Counted from the stretch's first letter, positions 1 to 5,494 are shown. The stretch: 5,532 nucleotides of DNA from an uncultured Collinsella sp. (GCA_900550825.1 URTZ01000136.1:1-5532), one strand, 5' to 3'. Program-made: numbers and translations. The notes: a model not told the origin generated them from the sequence alone.

Positions 1-45
1 GTAGCGGGTGGTTTAAAGCTGGCCGCTGCGCGCCCAGCAGACTAA
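1..45 (+). CDS. Possible 3' end of an upstream gene (partial)
   Basis: Frame 1 is open from the window edge to a TAA at 43-45 and would encode the last 14 residues of a protein (VAGGLKLAAARPAD). A hairpin starting 16 nt after the stop fits a gene ending here. Frame 3 is also open, to a TGA at 51-53, so the frame is not settled. No function can be read from so short a tail, and it may not be coding at all. Confidence 0.22.
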   Translation, partial: VAGGLKLAAARPAD

Positions 46-60
46 AGTCTTGAAATTCAT

Positions 61-95
61 AAGGGAAGGGCCGAGATATACCCGGCCCTTCCCTT
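61..95. terminator. Bidirectional hairpin terminator (probable)
   Basis: A perfect 13-bp inverted repeat pairs 61-73 with 83-95 around a 9-nt loop. It lies 19 bases beyond the stop codon of the minus-strand gene and after the possible upstream plus-strand gene, so it is placed to separate convergent transcripts. The stem is GC-rich in its inner half. Neither side has a clean run of T: the plus side continues GCTTTG and the minus side ATGAATTTC. Intrinsic termination is therefore likely but not certain. Confidence 0.55.
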
Positions 96-113
96 GCTTT
101 GAACATAGATGGA

Positions 114-860
114 CTAATGGCGATAGACCATCGCTCCATATGGAGCTTTATCCTCCCAGGAAAACGATGAGGCGTCGCGAATGGGGAAGACGCCGATTAT
201 AGGTGCCTTCGTCCATTCGTCGGTATTCAGAATCGCGCCGTCCTTGTCATAGATTGGCTCAACCTGAGAAGTCTGGACATCACGAATTCCCGGCCATATA
301 TCAGCTATCGCATCAAGCACCTCATCCGTAGGGCAGACTTCCTTTGAGGAAAGATAAACATAGTGCGGAATTGCATCGCTTGCATTCCGCACTTCAAGAA
401 CGAAAGCATAGTCGCATGACGCAGCATTCGACTCATTGACCACCGGCCAATCGTCGGGGACAACGAGATACGAGCCACCTCGCAGGTCCACGCGTTTCAT
501 TGACGGCCCCTTATCAACAAGGCTGTCTTGCGGAACAAATCGCAGCATATGGTTACGAAGAGCCTTGTAATAAGAGAGCTTGTCGTTTAAATCGTCGGCA
601 GCGAGCGACAGGGACTCAGCATCGCCATATCCACTAAGCTCATCCTGAATAGACTTGACCCGTTGCGCACAAAAAGCGCTCAGCTCTGCAGCCGCACCCT
701 TGTTGACGCGGAGACATAGACTCGCGAGAAGGTCGACCACTTCCCCCGGAGTCTTAAACTCTTGCGGATGTTGTTCCTTGAACATGCTGATGTTGTCATC
801 GGTCTGTTCAAGGACGGTCGTCCCAAACTTTCGTTTTTTCGGTTTCCTGGAGCGTTCCAT
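114..860 (-). CDS. Hypothetical protein, 248 aa, divergent from the mobilization operon
   Basis: The product is not recognised. The start at 860 is preferred because GGGGGA lies 4 nt upstream of the ATG and -10-like hexamers lie 20-35 nt upstream. The frame stays open back to an ATG at 1055, which would add 65 residues including a hydrophobic stretch, but no ribosome site supports that form. The protein opens with a basic tail (MERSRKPKKRK). Residues about 12-50 have a strand-helix-helix look that could be a ribbon-helix-helix DNA-binding fold (weak inference). Residues 55-110 are mostly helical, and about 125-248 look alpha/beta with several aromatic residues, ending YGAMVYRH. There is no signal peptide and no clear membrane span from this start. 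Base composition is lower in GC than the operon, suggesting separately acquired cargo or an accessory regulator. It could also be an element-maintenance protein; nothing in the sequence decides this. Confidence 0.7.
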   Translation of the reverse strand: MERSRKPKKRKFGTTVLEQTDDNISMFKEQHPQEFKTPGEVVDLLASLCLRVNKGAAAELSAFCAQRVKSIQDELSGYGDAESLSLAADDLNDKLSYYKALRNHMLRFVPQDSLVDKGPSMKRVDLRGGSYLVVPDDWPVVNESNAASCDYAFVLEVRNASDAIPHYVYLSSKEVCPTDEVLDAIADIWPGIRDVQTSQVEPIYDKDGAILNTDEWTKAPIIGVFPIRDASSFSWEDKAPYGAMVYRH

Positions 861-881
861 TTCATCCCCCAATCGATTTTC

Positions 882-893
882 ATTGTAAGTATA
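882..893 (-). promoter_or_regulatory. Candidate -10 elements for the minus-strand gene
   Basis: Read on the minus strand, TATACT (893-888) is followed at once by TACAAT (887-882); each is one or two changes from TATAAT. Either would start transcription about 15-25 nt before the ATG at 860. No good -35 hexamer sits at the usual spacing (ACTTTT is the best at 17 bp), so this promoter is tentative. Confidence 0.3.
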
Positions 894-921
894 ACCCTGT
901 TTTTCGAGGTAAAAGTGCTTA

Positions 922-944
922 TCCGAAACTTTTCGGAACTTTTT
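922..944. repeat. Palindrome overlapping a 10-bp-spaced direct repeat
   Basis: TCCGAAA (922-928), a 2-nt spacer and TTTCGGA (931-937) form a perfect 7-bp palindrome. The same DNA also reads as two direct repeats, GAAACTTTT (925-933) and GGAACTTTT (935-943), 8 of 9 identical and exactly 10 bp apart. It sits just upstream of where a -35 box of the minus-strand gene would lie, a reasonable place for a regulator to bind on one face of the helix. With only two repeat units, chance is possible. Confidence 0.4.
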
Positions 945-1056
945 CTGAATCTTCAGCGCCTCGATTGCCAGAAGCAGTATCATCGAATTGCACAGATAAG
1001 CGAATGCCGGAATGGGGGTGCCCAAAGAAGGCCATAGAAACAAAAAGCCGCCCACC

Positions 1057-1090
1057 CCTCCCCTCTAGTCGCCAAACTGAGGTGGGGAGG
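1057..1090. repeat. Short inverted repeat upstream of the operon
   Basis: CCTCCCC (1057-1063) and GGGGAGG (1084-1090) form a 7-bp inverted repeat around a 20-nt spacer, within a strand-biased tract of C then G. It lies 28-61 bp before the first operon start codon. It could be an operator, a leader hairpin or part of an origin of transfer. The low complexity of the arms makes chance occurrence plausible. Confidence 0.3.
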
Positions 1091-1108
1091 AGTGAGCAGA
1101 CCAAAGGA

Positions 1109-1128
1109 GATTCTACCATGGTAGATTC
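1109..1128. promoter_or_regulatory. Palindrome centred on the first operon start codon
   Basis: TCTACCATGGTAGA (1112-1125) is a perfect 14-bp palindrome whose centre is the ATG at 1118-1120. After one mismatched pair (1111/1126) it continues for two more pairs, giving an 18/20 match over 1109-1128. It overlaps the end of the ribosome site. As DNA it is suited to a dimeric regulator; as RNA it can fold as a 5-bp stem with CAUG in the loop. Control of translation or transcription of the first gene is an inference. Confidence 0.55.
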
Positions 1129-1363
1129 CGTTGTTCCCAAAGCGGGTATCGTACCCGCTCCTCCTCGCGTCGTTCTGGGACGCGAGCGTCTGCTCGGCGT
1201 CACCGAGATTCGTGAGCTGACCGGGCTTGGGGAGGTTGCCGCCGCATCGCTCATGAAAGAGAGCGGTCGCTGCCTCAAGCTTCATAGCCGCCTCTTCGTC
1301 ATCGAGTCCAGCTTTTTTGAGTACCTTCACGAGTTGGAGGTGTCGGATCCGTGCAGCCTGTAG
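1118..1363 (+). CDS. Small excisionase/MerR-like helix-turn-helix protein
   Basis: The start at 1118 is chosen because AAAGGAGA (1103-1110) lies 7 nt upstream; the frame stays open back to 965, but that part has no ribosome site. The 81-residue product has a proline-rich N-terminal tail (1-20). A helix-turn-helix unit follows at about 26-72: LGVTEIRELTGLGEVAAASL, then a short wing (RCLKLHSRLFVI) and a closing helix (SSFFEYLHEL). This order matches the excisionase/MerR-type family of small DNA-binding proteins, which bend DNA for excision or regulate element genes. It is the first gene of the operon, and its 3' end overlaps the ATPase gene by 13 nt, which suggests translational coupling. Its 5' end carries a palindrome and two hairpins that could be its own operator (inference). 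No integrase is present in the window, so an excision role cannot be confirmed; a regulator of replication or transfer is equally possible. Confidence 0.75.
   Translation: MVDSVVPKAGIVPAPPRVVLGRERLLGVTEIRELTGLGEVAAASLMKESGRCLKLHSRLFVIESSFFEYLHELEVSDPCSL
1141..1186. repeat. Two adjacent perfect 8-bp hairpins inside the first operon gene
   Basis: AGCGGGTA (1141-1148) and TACCCGCT (1152-1159) pair perfectly around a 3-nt loop. Four bases later CTCGCGTC (1164-1171) and GACGCGAG (1179-1186) pair perfectly around a 7-nt loop. A weaker 5-bp hairpin follows (CTCGG 1193-1197 / CCGAG 1203-1207). GACGC at 1179-1183 can also pair with GCGTC at 1186-1190, so alternative foldings exist. The repeats lie in codons about 8-30, over the proline-rich tail and the start of the DNA-binding domain. 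Possible roles are operator half-sites, mRNA structure or a folded single-strand signal for transfer or replication. Confidence 0.55.
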
Positions 1364-2235
1364 CCAATAGCTCATTCAACGTCGAAGCCGATCAGCTCAA
1401 GACCTATATCGAGGAAATGAACGGGCGTAAGCCCATGGCTCATATACGCAGCCTCCCCTCTCTCGACAAGCTCATCGGAGGCGTCGTACCCGGAATCCTG
1501 ACCATAGTCGGAGCGGCACCCGCTGCCGGCAAAACGACGCTCCTCAAGGTTATCTCCGACGACCTTGCCTCCCAAGGCGTGCCCACCGTCTTCTACTCCG
1601 CGGAACTCCCCGCGTATCGCATTGCTCAGAAGGGCATCACGCGCCTCGGCAACGGAGACTTCAGCCTTTCCGAAGCGACCGGGGCTATCCCCGAGAAGAG
1701 GGAGGCATTTGAGCACGCCTGCGCCATCTACGCCGAGACCGTAGCACCTAACTCGTGCATCATGGACAGCCAAACGTCCATGGAAGATCTCGGGCGTTGC
1801 ATCGGTGATTGCATTCACGAACGTGGGCAGCGCCCTGCCGTTTTTGTGGATTACCTTCAACTCATTGCAGCAACCAATTTCAATGTTCGCGCGGAAGAAC
1901 GCGTTGTCATCACCGCTTGCGTCCAAGCCCTGGGCAACATCGCCCGGACGTATGACGTCCCCGTTTTCCTGATAAGCAGCGTCGCGCGCGATAAGTACAA
2001 CGATGCGAACACCGAGCTCAACGTCTTCGCTGGCTCGCAGGGTATCGACTACGGCTCCGACAACGCTCTCTTCCTGCAGGTCGACGGCAGGGACAAGAAG
2101 GAGCGGAAGTACAACTCAGAGCTAGATGTTCGTCCCCTGCTCGTTCGCGTCCTTAAGGCACGCTATGGCACGCTTGGGAGCGCCAAGCTCACCTTCGACG
2201 CGCCCCATGCCACCTTCTATGACCAGGAGGGCTAG
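1351..2235 (+). CDS. DnaB/RecA-fold ATPase, probable RepA-like helicase core
   Basis: The start is GTG at 1351, with GGAGG at 1336-1340, 10 nt upstream. The 294-residue product matches the C-terminal motor domain of DnaB-type replicative helicases and lacks their N-terminal domain. Visible motifs are: Walker A GAAPAAGKT (54-62); FYSAEL (81-86) with E85 as likely catalytic glutamate; Walker B VFVDYLQL (164-171); the ISSVAR segment (208-213), where DnaB usually has a conserved Gln (SQL) and this protein has Ser; GSQGIDYGSDNALFL (228-242), matching the DnaB GAIEQDAD region; and KARYG (269-273), matching the KQRNG segment that carries the arginine finger. It is expected to form a ring that hydrolyses ATP and moves along DNA in the cytoplasm. 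Length and domain content resemble the stand-alone helicase RepA of plasmid RSF1010 (about 280 residues). It ends 3 nt before the mobC-like gene. A role in element replication or strand unwinding during transfer is inferred; a non-helicase ATPase of the same fold is possible. Confidence 0.82.
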   Translation: MQPVANSSFNVEADQLKTYIEEMNGRKPMAHIRSLPSLDKLIGGVVPGILTIVGAAPAAGKTTLLKVISDDLASQGVPTVFYSAELPAYRIAQKGITRLGNGDFSLSEATGAIPEKREAFEHACAIYAETVAPNSCIMDSQTSMEDLGRCIGDCIHERGQRPAVFVDYLQLIAATNFNVRAEERVVITACVQALGNIARTYDVPVFLISSVARDKYNDANTELNVFAGSQGIDYGSDNALFLQVDGRDKKERKYNSELDVRPLLVRVLKARYGTLGSAKLTFDAPHATFYDQEG

Positions 2236-2238
2236 GCC

Positions 2239-2589
2239 ATGCGCGGCAACAGCAAGACCGCGCATATCAACGTCCGCATGACCGAGGAGGAGCGTGCCGT
2301 CATCATGGCGCGCTCTTCCTCTTTTGACATGGCCCCATCGACGTTCATGCGCGAAGCTGCCCTCCGCATCGGGCAGAAGCCCGTCAAGGTCGCCGACGAG
2401 GCGACCTTGCGGCAAATCCTCCACCAGATGAAGAAGCAGGGCGGAAACCTCAACCAGGCCGTCCATGCCGCAAACGCCTATGGGGTGGATGCGCAGACGG
2501 CCCGACAGCTCACGGAGGCCGTCCGACTGGTGTCGAGCACGGCCTCGCAGCTTTCAAACCTCATCTCCAAGAATCGAGAACTATCATGA
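2239..2589 (+). CDS. mobC: MobC-like ribbon-helix-helix relaxosome accessory protein
   Basis: AGGAGG (2225-2230) lies 8 nt before the ATG, and the gene starts 3 nt after the ATPase stop. The 116-residue product has an N-terminal ribbon-helix-helix pattern (about 8-45): a strand HINVRMTEEE, then helices through MARSSSFDMAPSTFMREAAL. After a linker comes the MobC signature region QMKKQGGNLNQAVHAAN (63-79), then a long helix to the C-terminus. MobC proteins bind the origin of transfer, open the DNA near the nick site and help the relaxase cut. Family length is typically about 100-140 residues, so this looks complete. Its stop overlaps the next start in ATGA (2586-2589), which indicates translational coupling to the coupling-protein gene. 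Many proteins of this type also repress their own promoter; no such site can be proved here. Confidence 0.9.
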   Translation: MRGNSKTAHINVRMTEEERAVIMARSSSFDMAPSTFMREAALRIGQKPVKVADEATLRQILHQMKKQGGNLNQAVHAANAYGVDAQTARQLTEAVRLVSSTASQLSNLISKNRELS

Positions 2590-4502
2590 AAACCAAGATG
2601 CTCACAGCGCTCCTATCATCCCTTTTCCTAGCGATCCTCGCATGCCCCGTACTCGCCGCCCCCATCGACATGCTCGTCGCCGGGTACGGACTCGACGCAT
2701 CGGCAATTCCCACAACGTTCGACGCGGAGACCGTCCTCGGCTGGTGGCTCTCGGACGGGTTCGTCACCCATCCCCTCGGGGCCTTGTTCGTCTTCCTCCT
2801 TACACTCTGCACCTGCGCCCTCATCGCCTACTCAAGCGCCCTCAAATCACGAGACGAGGACGGCGGCGTGCTCGGCGACGCCCACGTCAAGACAGGTCGC
2901 GAGGTCGTGAAGGGGTCCATGACCTGGGACGGCTCGACGAATCCCTCGTCACGTGGGTTCGTCTACGGTTTCACCAAATATCGCGGTAAGCCCTGTTATC
3001 TCTACGAGCCGAAGAAGATGATTTTCGTATCAGGGGCCACTGGGTCAGGTAAGTCACGCTTCCTCTACCTCCCCTCAATCGACCTGCTCAGCTACGGCGA
3101 CGCCTCCAACGGCTCCGAGCCCGCGACCCTCGTCGTCTCCGACGTGAAGAACGAGCTCATAGAGCTCACGGGCGATGAGCTTGCCCGTCGTGGCTACCGC
3201 GTCCTCCTGCTCGACACGCAGCACCCCTATCGCGGCCATAGGTTCAACCCGCTCAAGCAGGTTCTCGACCTCCATGCCGAGGAGCGCGACCAGGAGGCTG
3301 AGCAGGCAGCGGACGCCATCGCGGAGCTCGTGGTCCAGGACGACGAGAGGGGCAAGGGTTCGCACTGGACGGCATCGGCCAGGGGCCTGCTCTCGGCCCT
3401 GGTCCTGCTGGTCTCAATGTCCGACGAGTGCCCGGAGGGATCAAAGCACCTCGCGACCGTCTGCGAAGTCCTGGACCGCGGTACCGAGGCAGAGGGCGAC
3501 GACCCATCCGAGCCCCTGAAGGCCGTCTTCCGCTCCCTGCCGAGCGGCCACCCCGCCAAGGGAAGGGCGTCGCAGTTCATCTCCTCGGGCGGCAACGAGC
3601 TCAGGAGCATCCTCTCGACGCTCAAGGTGGCACTCCGCCCGTTCTCGTCCGCCCCGGTCGCCTGGATGACCTCCGGCTCCGACATCGACCCGCGCACGGT
3701 ACTCACGGAGAAGAGCGCCGTCTTCCTCCACGTGCTCGACGAGGGCTCACCCTACAACTGCATCGCGGCGATATTTCTCTCGCAGCTCTGGGCTTCGGTC
3801 CAGGCGGTCGCGGACGTGAACGGCGGCAGGCTCCCCCGCCCCGTGCAGATACTCGGCGACGAGTGGGGCAACCTGCCCCGCGTCGAGTGCCTGCCCGCCC
3901 TCCTCAGTCTCGGGCGCGGGTGCGGGACGTTCTGGGTCGGAGCGACGCAGGACGTATCCCAGCTCAATAAGTATGGCGAGAGAGACGGCCGCAGGAAGAT
4001 CCTCGCGAACTGCGGTGTGAAGGTCGCCATGAAGCTCGCAGAGGAGGAGGATCGCCGGTACTTCACCGAGCTCATCGGCAAGACCACGCGCCACACGCAG
4101 GGCACGAGCAACGGCAGGGCCGCGTCAGGCACGTCCTCCTCGACGTCCTACAGCGAGAGCGCCGACGACGTGATACACCCCTGGGAGTGGCGCGACATGG
4201 CCCCGGACCGGGACGGGATCATCGTCGTGAAGCACGCGGACAACGGTATGCCCGCATGTCGAGCCGGCGTCTTCCGCTCCCCCGTCACCGACTGCACCAA
4301 CACGCCCACAAGGGAGCACTTCGACCTCGGGACCCCCGAGCACGAGGCGGAGAACCGTCGCGCCTACCAGCGCCGCCTCGACGAGTCAGCTGCTGGGAAG
4401 ATGCGCGAGGAGGCCTCGACCTGGTGCCCAAAGTGGCCCGAGCCGGAGAAGAAGAACGGGAGCAAGCCGGGCGGCAAATTCAGCGGGCTCTCGCTCGACT
4501 AG
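2586..4502 (+). CDS. virD4: VirD4/TraG-type type IV coupling protein
   Basis: The 638-residue product is an inner-membrane ATPase that links the relaxosome to a type IV secretion channel. Two hydrophobic spans lie at about 5-25 and 64-83, with a loop of about 40 residues that would face outward. The cytoplasmic part has Walker A GATGSGKS (150-157), the SDVKNEL segment (185-191) usual in this family, RGYRVLLLDTQHP (202-214) followed by HRFNPL (218-223), Walker B VQILGDEWGNLP (420-431) with D425/E426, and the VGATQDVSQL segment (451-460). A Ser/Gly/Thr-rich stretch (506-526) and a charged tail follow. Length is normal for the family. The start overlaps the mobC stop (ATGA) and has only a weak ribosome site, so translation is probably coupled. 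The first span ends ILAC (17-20), which resembles a lipobox. No other secretion gene is present, so the channel is probably supplied elsewhere. Confidence 0.95.
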   Translation: MKTKMLTALLSSLFLAILACPVLAAPIDMLVAGYGLDASAIPTTFDAETVLGWWLSDGFVTHPLGALFVFLLTLCTCALIAYSSALKSRDEDGGVLGDAHVKTGREVVKGSMTWDGSTNPSSRGFVYGFTKYRGKPCYLYEPKKMIFVSGATGSGKSRFLYLPSIDLLSYGDASNGSEPATLVVSDVKNELIELTGDELARRGYRVLLLDTQHPYRGHRFNPLKQVLDLHAEERDQEAEQAADAIAELVVQDDERGKGSHWTASARGLLSALVLLVSMSDECPEGSKHLATVCEVLDRGTEAEGDDPSEPLKAVFRSLPSGHPAKGRASQFISSGGNELRSILSTLKVALRPFSSAPVAWMTSGSDIDPRTVLTEKSAVFLHVLDEGSPYNCIAAIFLSQLWASVQAVADVNGGRLPRPVQILGDEWGNLPRVECLPALLSLGRGCGTFWVGATQDVSQLNKYGERDGRRKILANCGVKVAMKLAEEEDRRYFTELIGKTTRHTQGTSNGRAASGTSSSTSYSESADDVIHPWEWRDMAPDRDGIIVVKHADNGMPACRAGVFRSPVTDCTNTPTREHFDLGTPEHEAENRRAYQRRLDESAAGKMREEASTWCPKWPEPEKKNGSKPGGKFSGLSLD

Positions 4503-4512
4503 GGAGGCGACC

Positions 4513-5451
4513 ATGACGGCGATAAAGCAGACGAGCGTCTGCAGCGAGAAGCACCTCGCGAGACTCAGGGATTACCTCTCCTGGGACCGCGACAAGGCGC
4601 TCGCCCACGGCACGCAGAACATCATCGACGATGACCGCTGGTTTCAGGAGATGGCGGACACGAGGGCGGCCATGGGTCACGACAGGCCCGGCAAGGCCGG
4701 TGCCAAGTGTACCTACATGCAGCACCAGATACTCGGGTTCCTCCCAGACGAGTGCGACCTCAACGGCGGGAAGATGACGCCGGAGCTGTGCATGCGCTAT
4801 GCGAGGGAGTACGTGGCCGAGCGCTACCCCAACCAGGAAGTCGTGATGGTGCTGCACCGCGAGCGCTGCCGCGCGGACGCCACCGACCGCTACGCCGTGC
4901 ACCTCGGCATCAACCGCAGTGATCTGGAAACCGGCCGAAGGCTCGACGAGGGCCCCGCCCGAAAGGCGGCGGCATCACGCGTGAAGACCGTCCGTACCCT
5001 GGACGAAAGGTACGGCCTCAGGCAGCTTGAGCGCGGCAAGGCCAACTCGCGCGTCCACGCGAGGCAACCCGGCACGGAAGAGCGCGACATGGCCCGAAAG
5101 GGGCAGGCCGCGCGCTCGGAGAACGCCCGCATCCGCGTCGCGGTCGCTCGCCGGATCGAGGAGGTCGGGCGCATGCGCGACTGCCCCGACCGGATGGGCG
5201 AGCTTGAGCGGCGGCTCAGGCGGGACGGCATCGAGCTCGCCAGGTCGAAGGGCGGGAGCCTCCAGTACCGCTTCCCCTCGAAGTCTCTCGGGGGCATGAG
5301 GAAGGTCAACGGCGGAAGGCTCGGCTTTGCCGTCGACCGCTCGACTGGCATCGCCGTCCGCTTCACGCTGCGCGGGATAGCGACGGCGATGCGGGCGTTC
5401 TGGGAACTTGAGCGCAGGGCGCTGGAGAACCAGAACGGCCGAGACGACTGA
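4513..5451 (+). CDS. MOBP-like relaxase / mobilization nuclease
   Basis: GGGAGG (4502-4507) overlaps the preceding stop and lies 5 nt before the ATG. The 312-residue product resembles MOBP relaxases, which cut one strand at the origin of transfer through a tyrosine and stay covalently attached to the DNA. Y21 in RDYLSWDRDKALAHGTQNI fits motif I and the position of Y22 in RP4 TraI. HQILGFLPDE (71-80) and MTPELCMRYAREYVAERYP (88-106) fit the middle of the domain. Motif III, ATDRYAVHLGIN (123-134), aligns with the DTDNLHIHIAIN type, but the first His of the HxH pair is Ala128; H130 and N134 are kept. H115 and E117 lie just upstream. LETGRRLDEG (138-147) continues the fold. The C-terminal block SLQYRFPSKSLGGMRKVNGGRLGF (249-272) resembles a conserved block of MobA proteins. 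The rest is highly basic, suiting DNA contact. It is short for the family, with no primase or helicase extension. It is the last gene before a strong terminator. Confidence 0.85.
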   Translation: MTAIKQTSVCSEKHLARLRDYLSWDRDKALAHGTQNIIDDDRWFQEMADTRAAMGHDRPGKAGAKCTYMQHQILGFLPDECDLNGGKMTPELCMRYAREYVAERYPNQEVVMVLHRERCRADATDRYAVHLGINRSDLETGRRLDEGPARKAAASRVKTVRTLDERYGLRQLERGKANSRVHARQPGTEERDMARKGQAARSENARIRVAVARRIEEVGRMRDCPDRMGELERRLRRDGIELARSKGGSLQYRFPSKSLGGMRKVNGGRLGFAVDRSTGIAVRFTLRGIATAMRAFWELERRALENQNGRDD

Positions 5452-5457
5452 GCATTT

Positions 5458-5494
5458 GGGCCGGGACGCAACAGGCGTTCCGGCCCCTTCTTTT
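5458..5494 (+). terminator. Intrinsic terminator of the mobilization operon
   Basis: Bases 5458-5469 pair with 5475-5486 in a 12-bp GC-rich stem (one G-U pair at 5465/5479) around the loop AACAG. CTTCTTTT follows on the plus strand (5487-5494). It begins 7 nt after the relaxase stop, so the operon transcript should end here. From 5495 to the window end no gene or repeat is evident. Confidence 0.88.

Larger units (their letters stand above)
861..1117. other. Divergent intergenic region, 257 bp
   Basis: This is the only sizeable non-coding stretch between the minus-strand gene and the operon. It should hold promoters for both directions, and it is one candidate place for an origin of transfer or a replication origin. 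It contains a small palindrome with a tandem repeat (922-944), a 7-bp inverted repeat (1057-1063 / 1084-1090) and the operon's first ribosome site, AAAGGAGA at 1103-1110. No convincing plus-strand -35/-10 pair was found; TATCAT at 978-983 and GATAAG at 995-1000 are only weak -10 candidates. The left half is AT-richer than the right half. Confidence 0.6.

Noticed and set aside
39..50. AGACT-AA-AGTCT mini-palindrome near the left edge
   Set aside because: It is only 5 bp per arm with a 2-nt centre and no T run; it is too short to call an attachment site or terminator.
61..95. Possible paired element boundary: both module ends carry GGGCCG...CGGCCC hairpins (61-95 and 5458-5486)
   Set aside because: The shared bases are just GC-rich terminator stems; loops and flanks differ, and there is no extended direct repeat as expected for attachment sites.
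965..1117. Longer N-terminal form of the helix-turn-helix protein starting at 965
   Set aside because: The added 51 residues are low-complexity and have no ribosome site, whereas the ATG at 1118 has AAAGGAGA at ideal spacing.
1372..1926. 184-residue minus-strand open frame opposite the ATPase gene
   Set aside because: It is antisense to the conserved Walker A and B region, has no recognisable domain and no supporting start signal.
3227..3731. Several long antisense and alternate-frame open frames inside the coupling-protein gene
   Set aside because: They lie wholly within a gene with unmistakable family motifs, show biased Arg/Pro/Gly/Ala composition typical of GC-rich shadow frames, and have no ribosome sites of note.
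4890..5471. 193-residue minus-strand open frame opposite the relaxase, running into the terminator
   Set aside because: Its start region overlaps the terminator stem of the plus-strand operon, and its Arg/Ser/Pro-rich content is typical of an antisense shadow.
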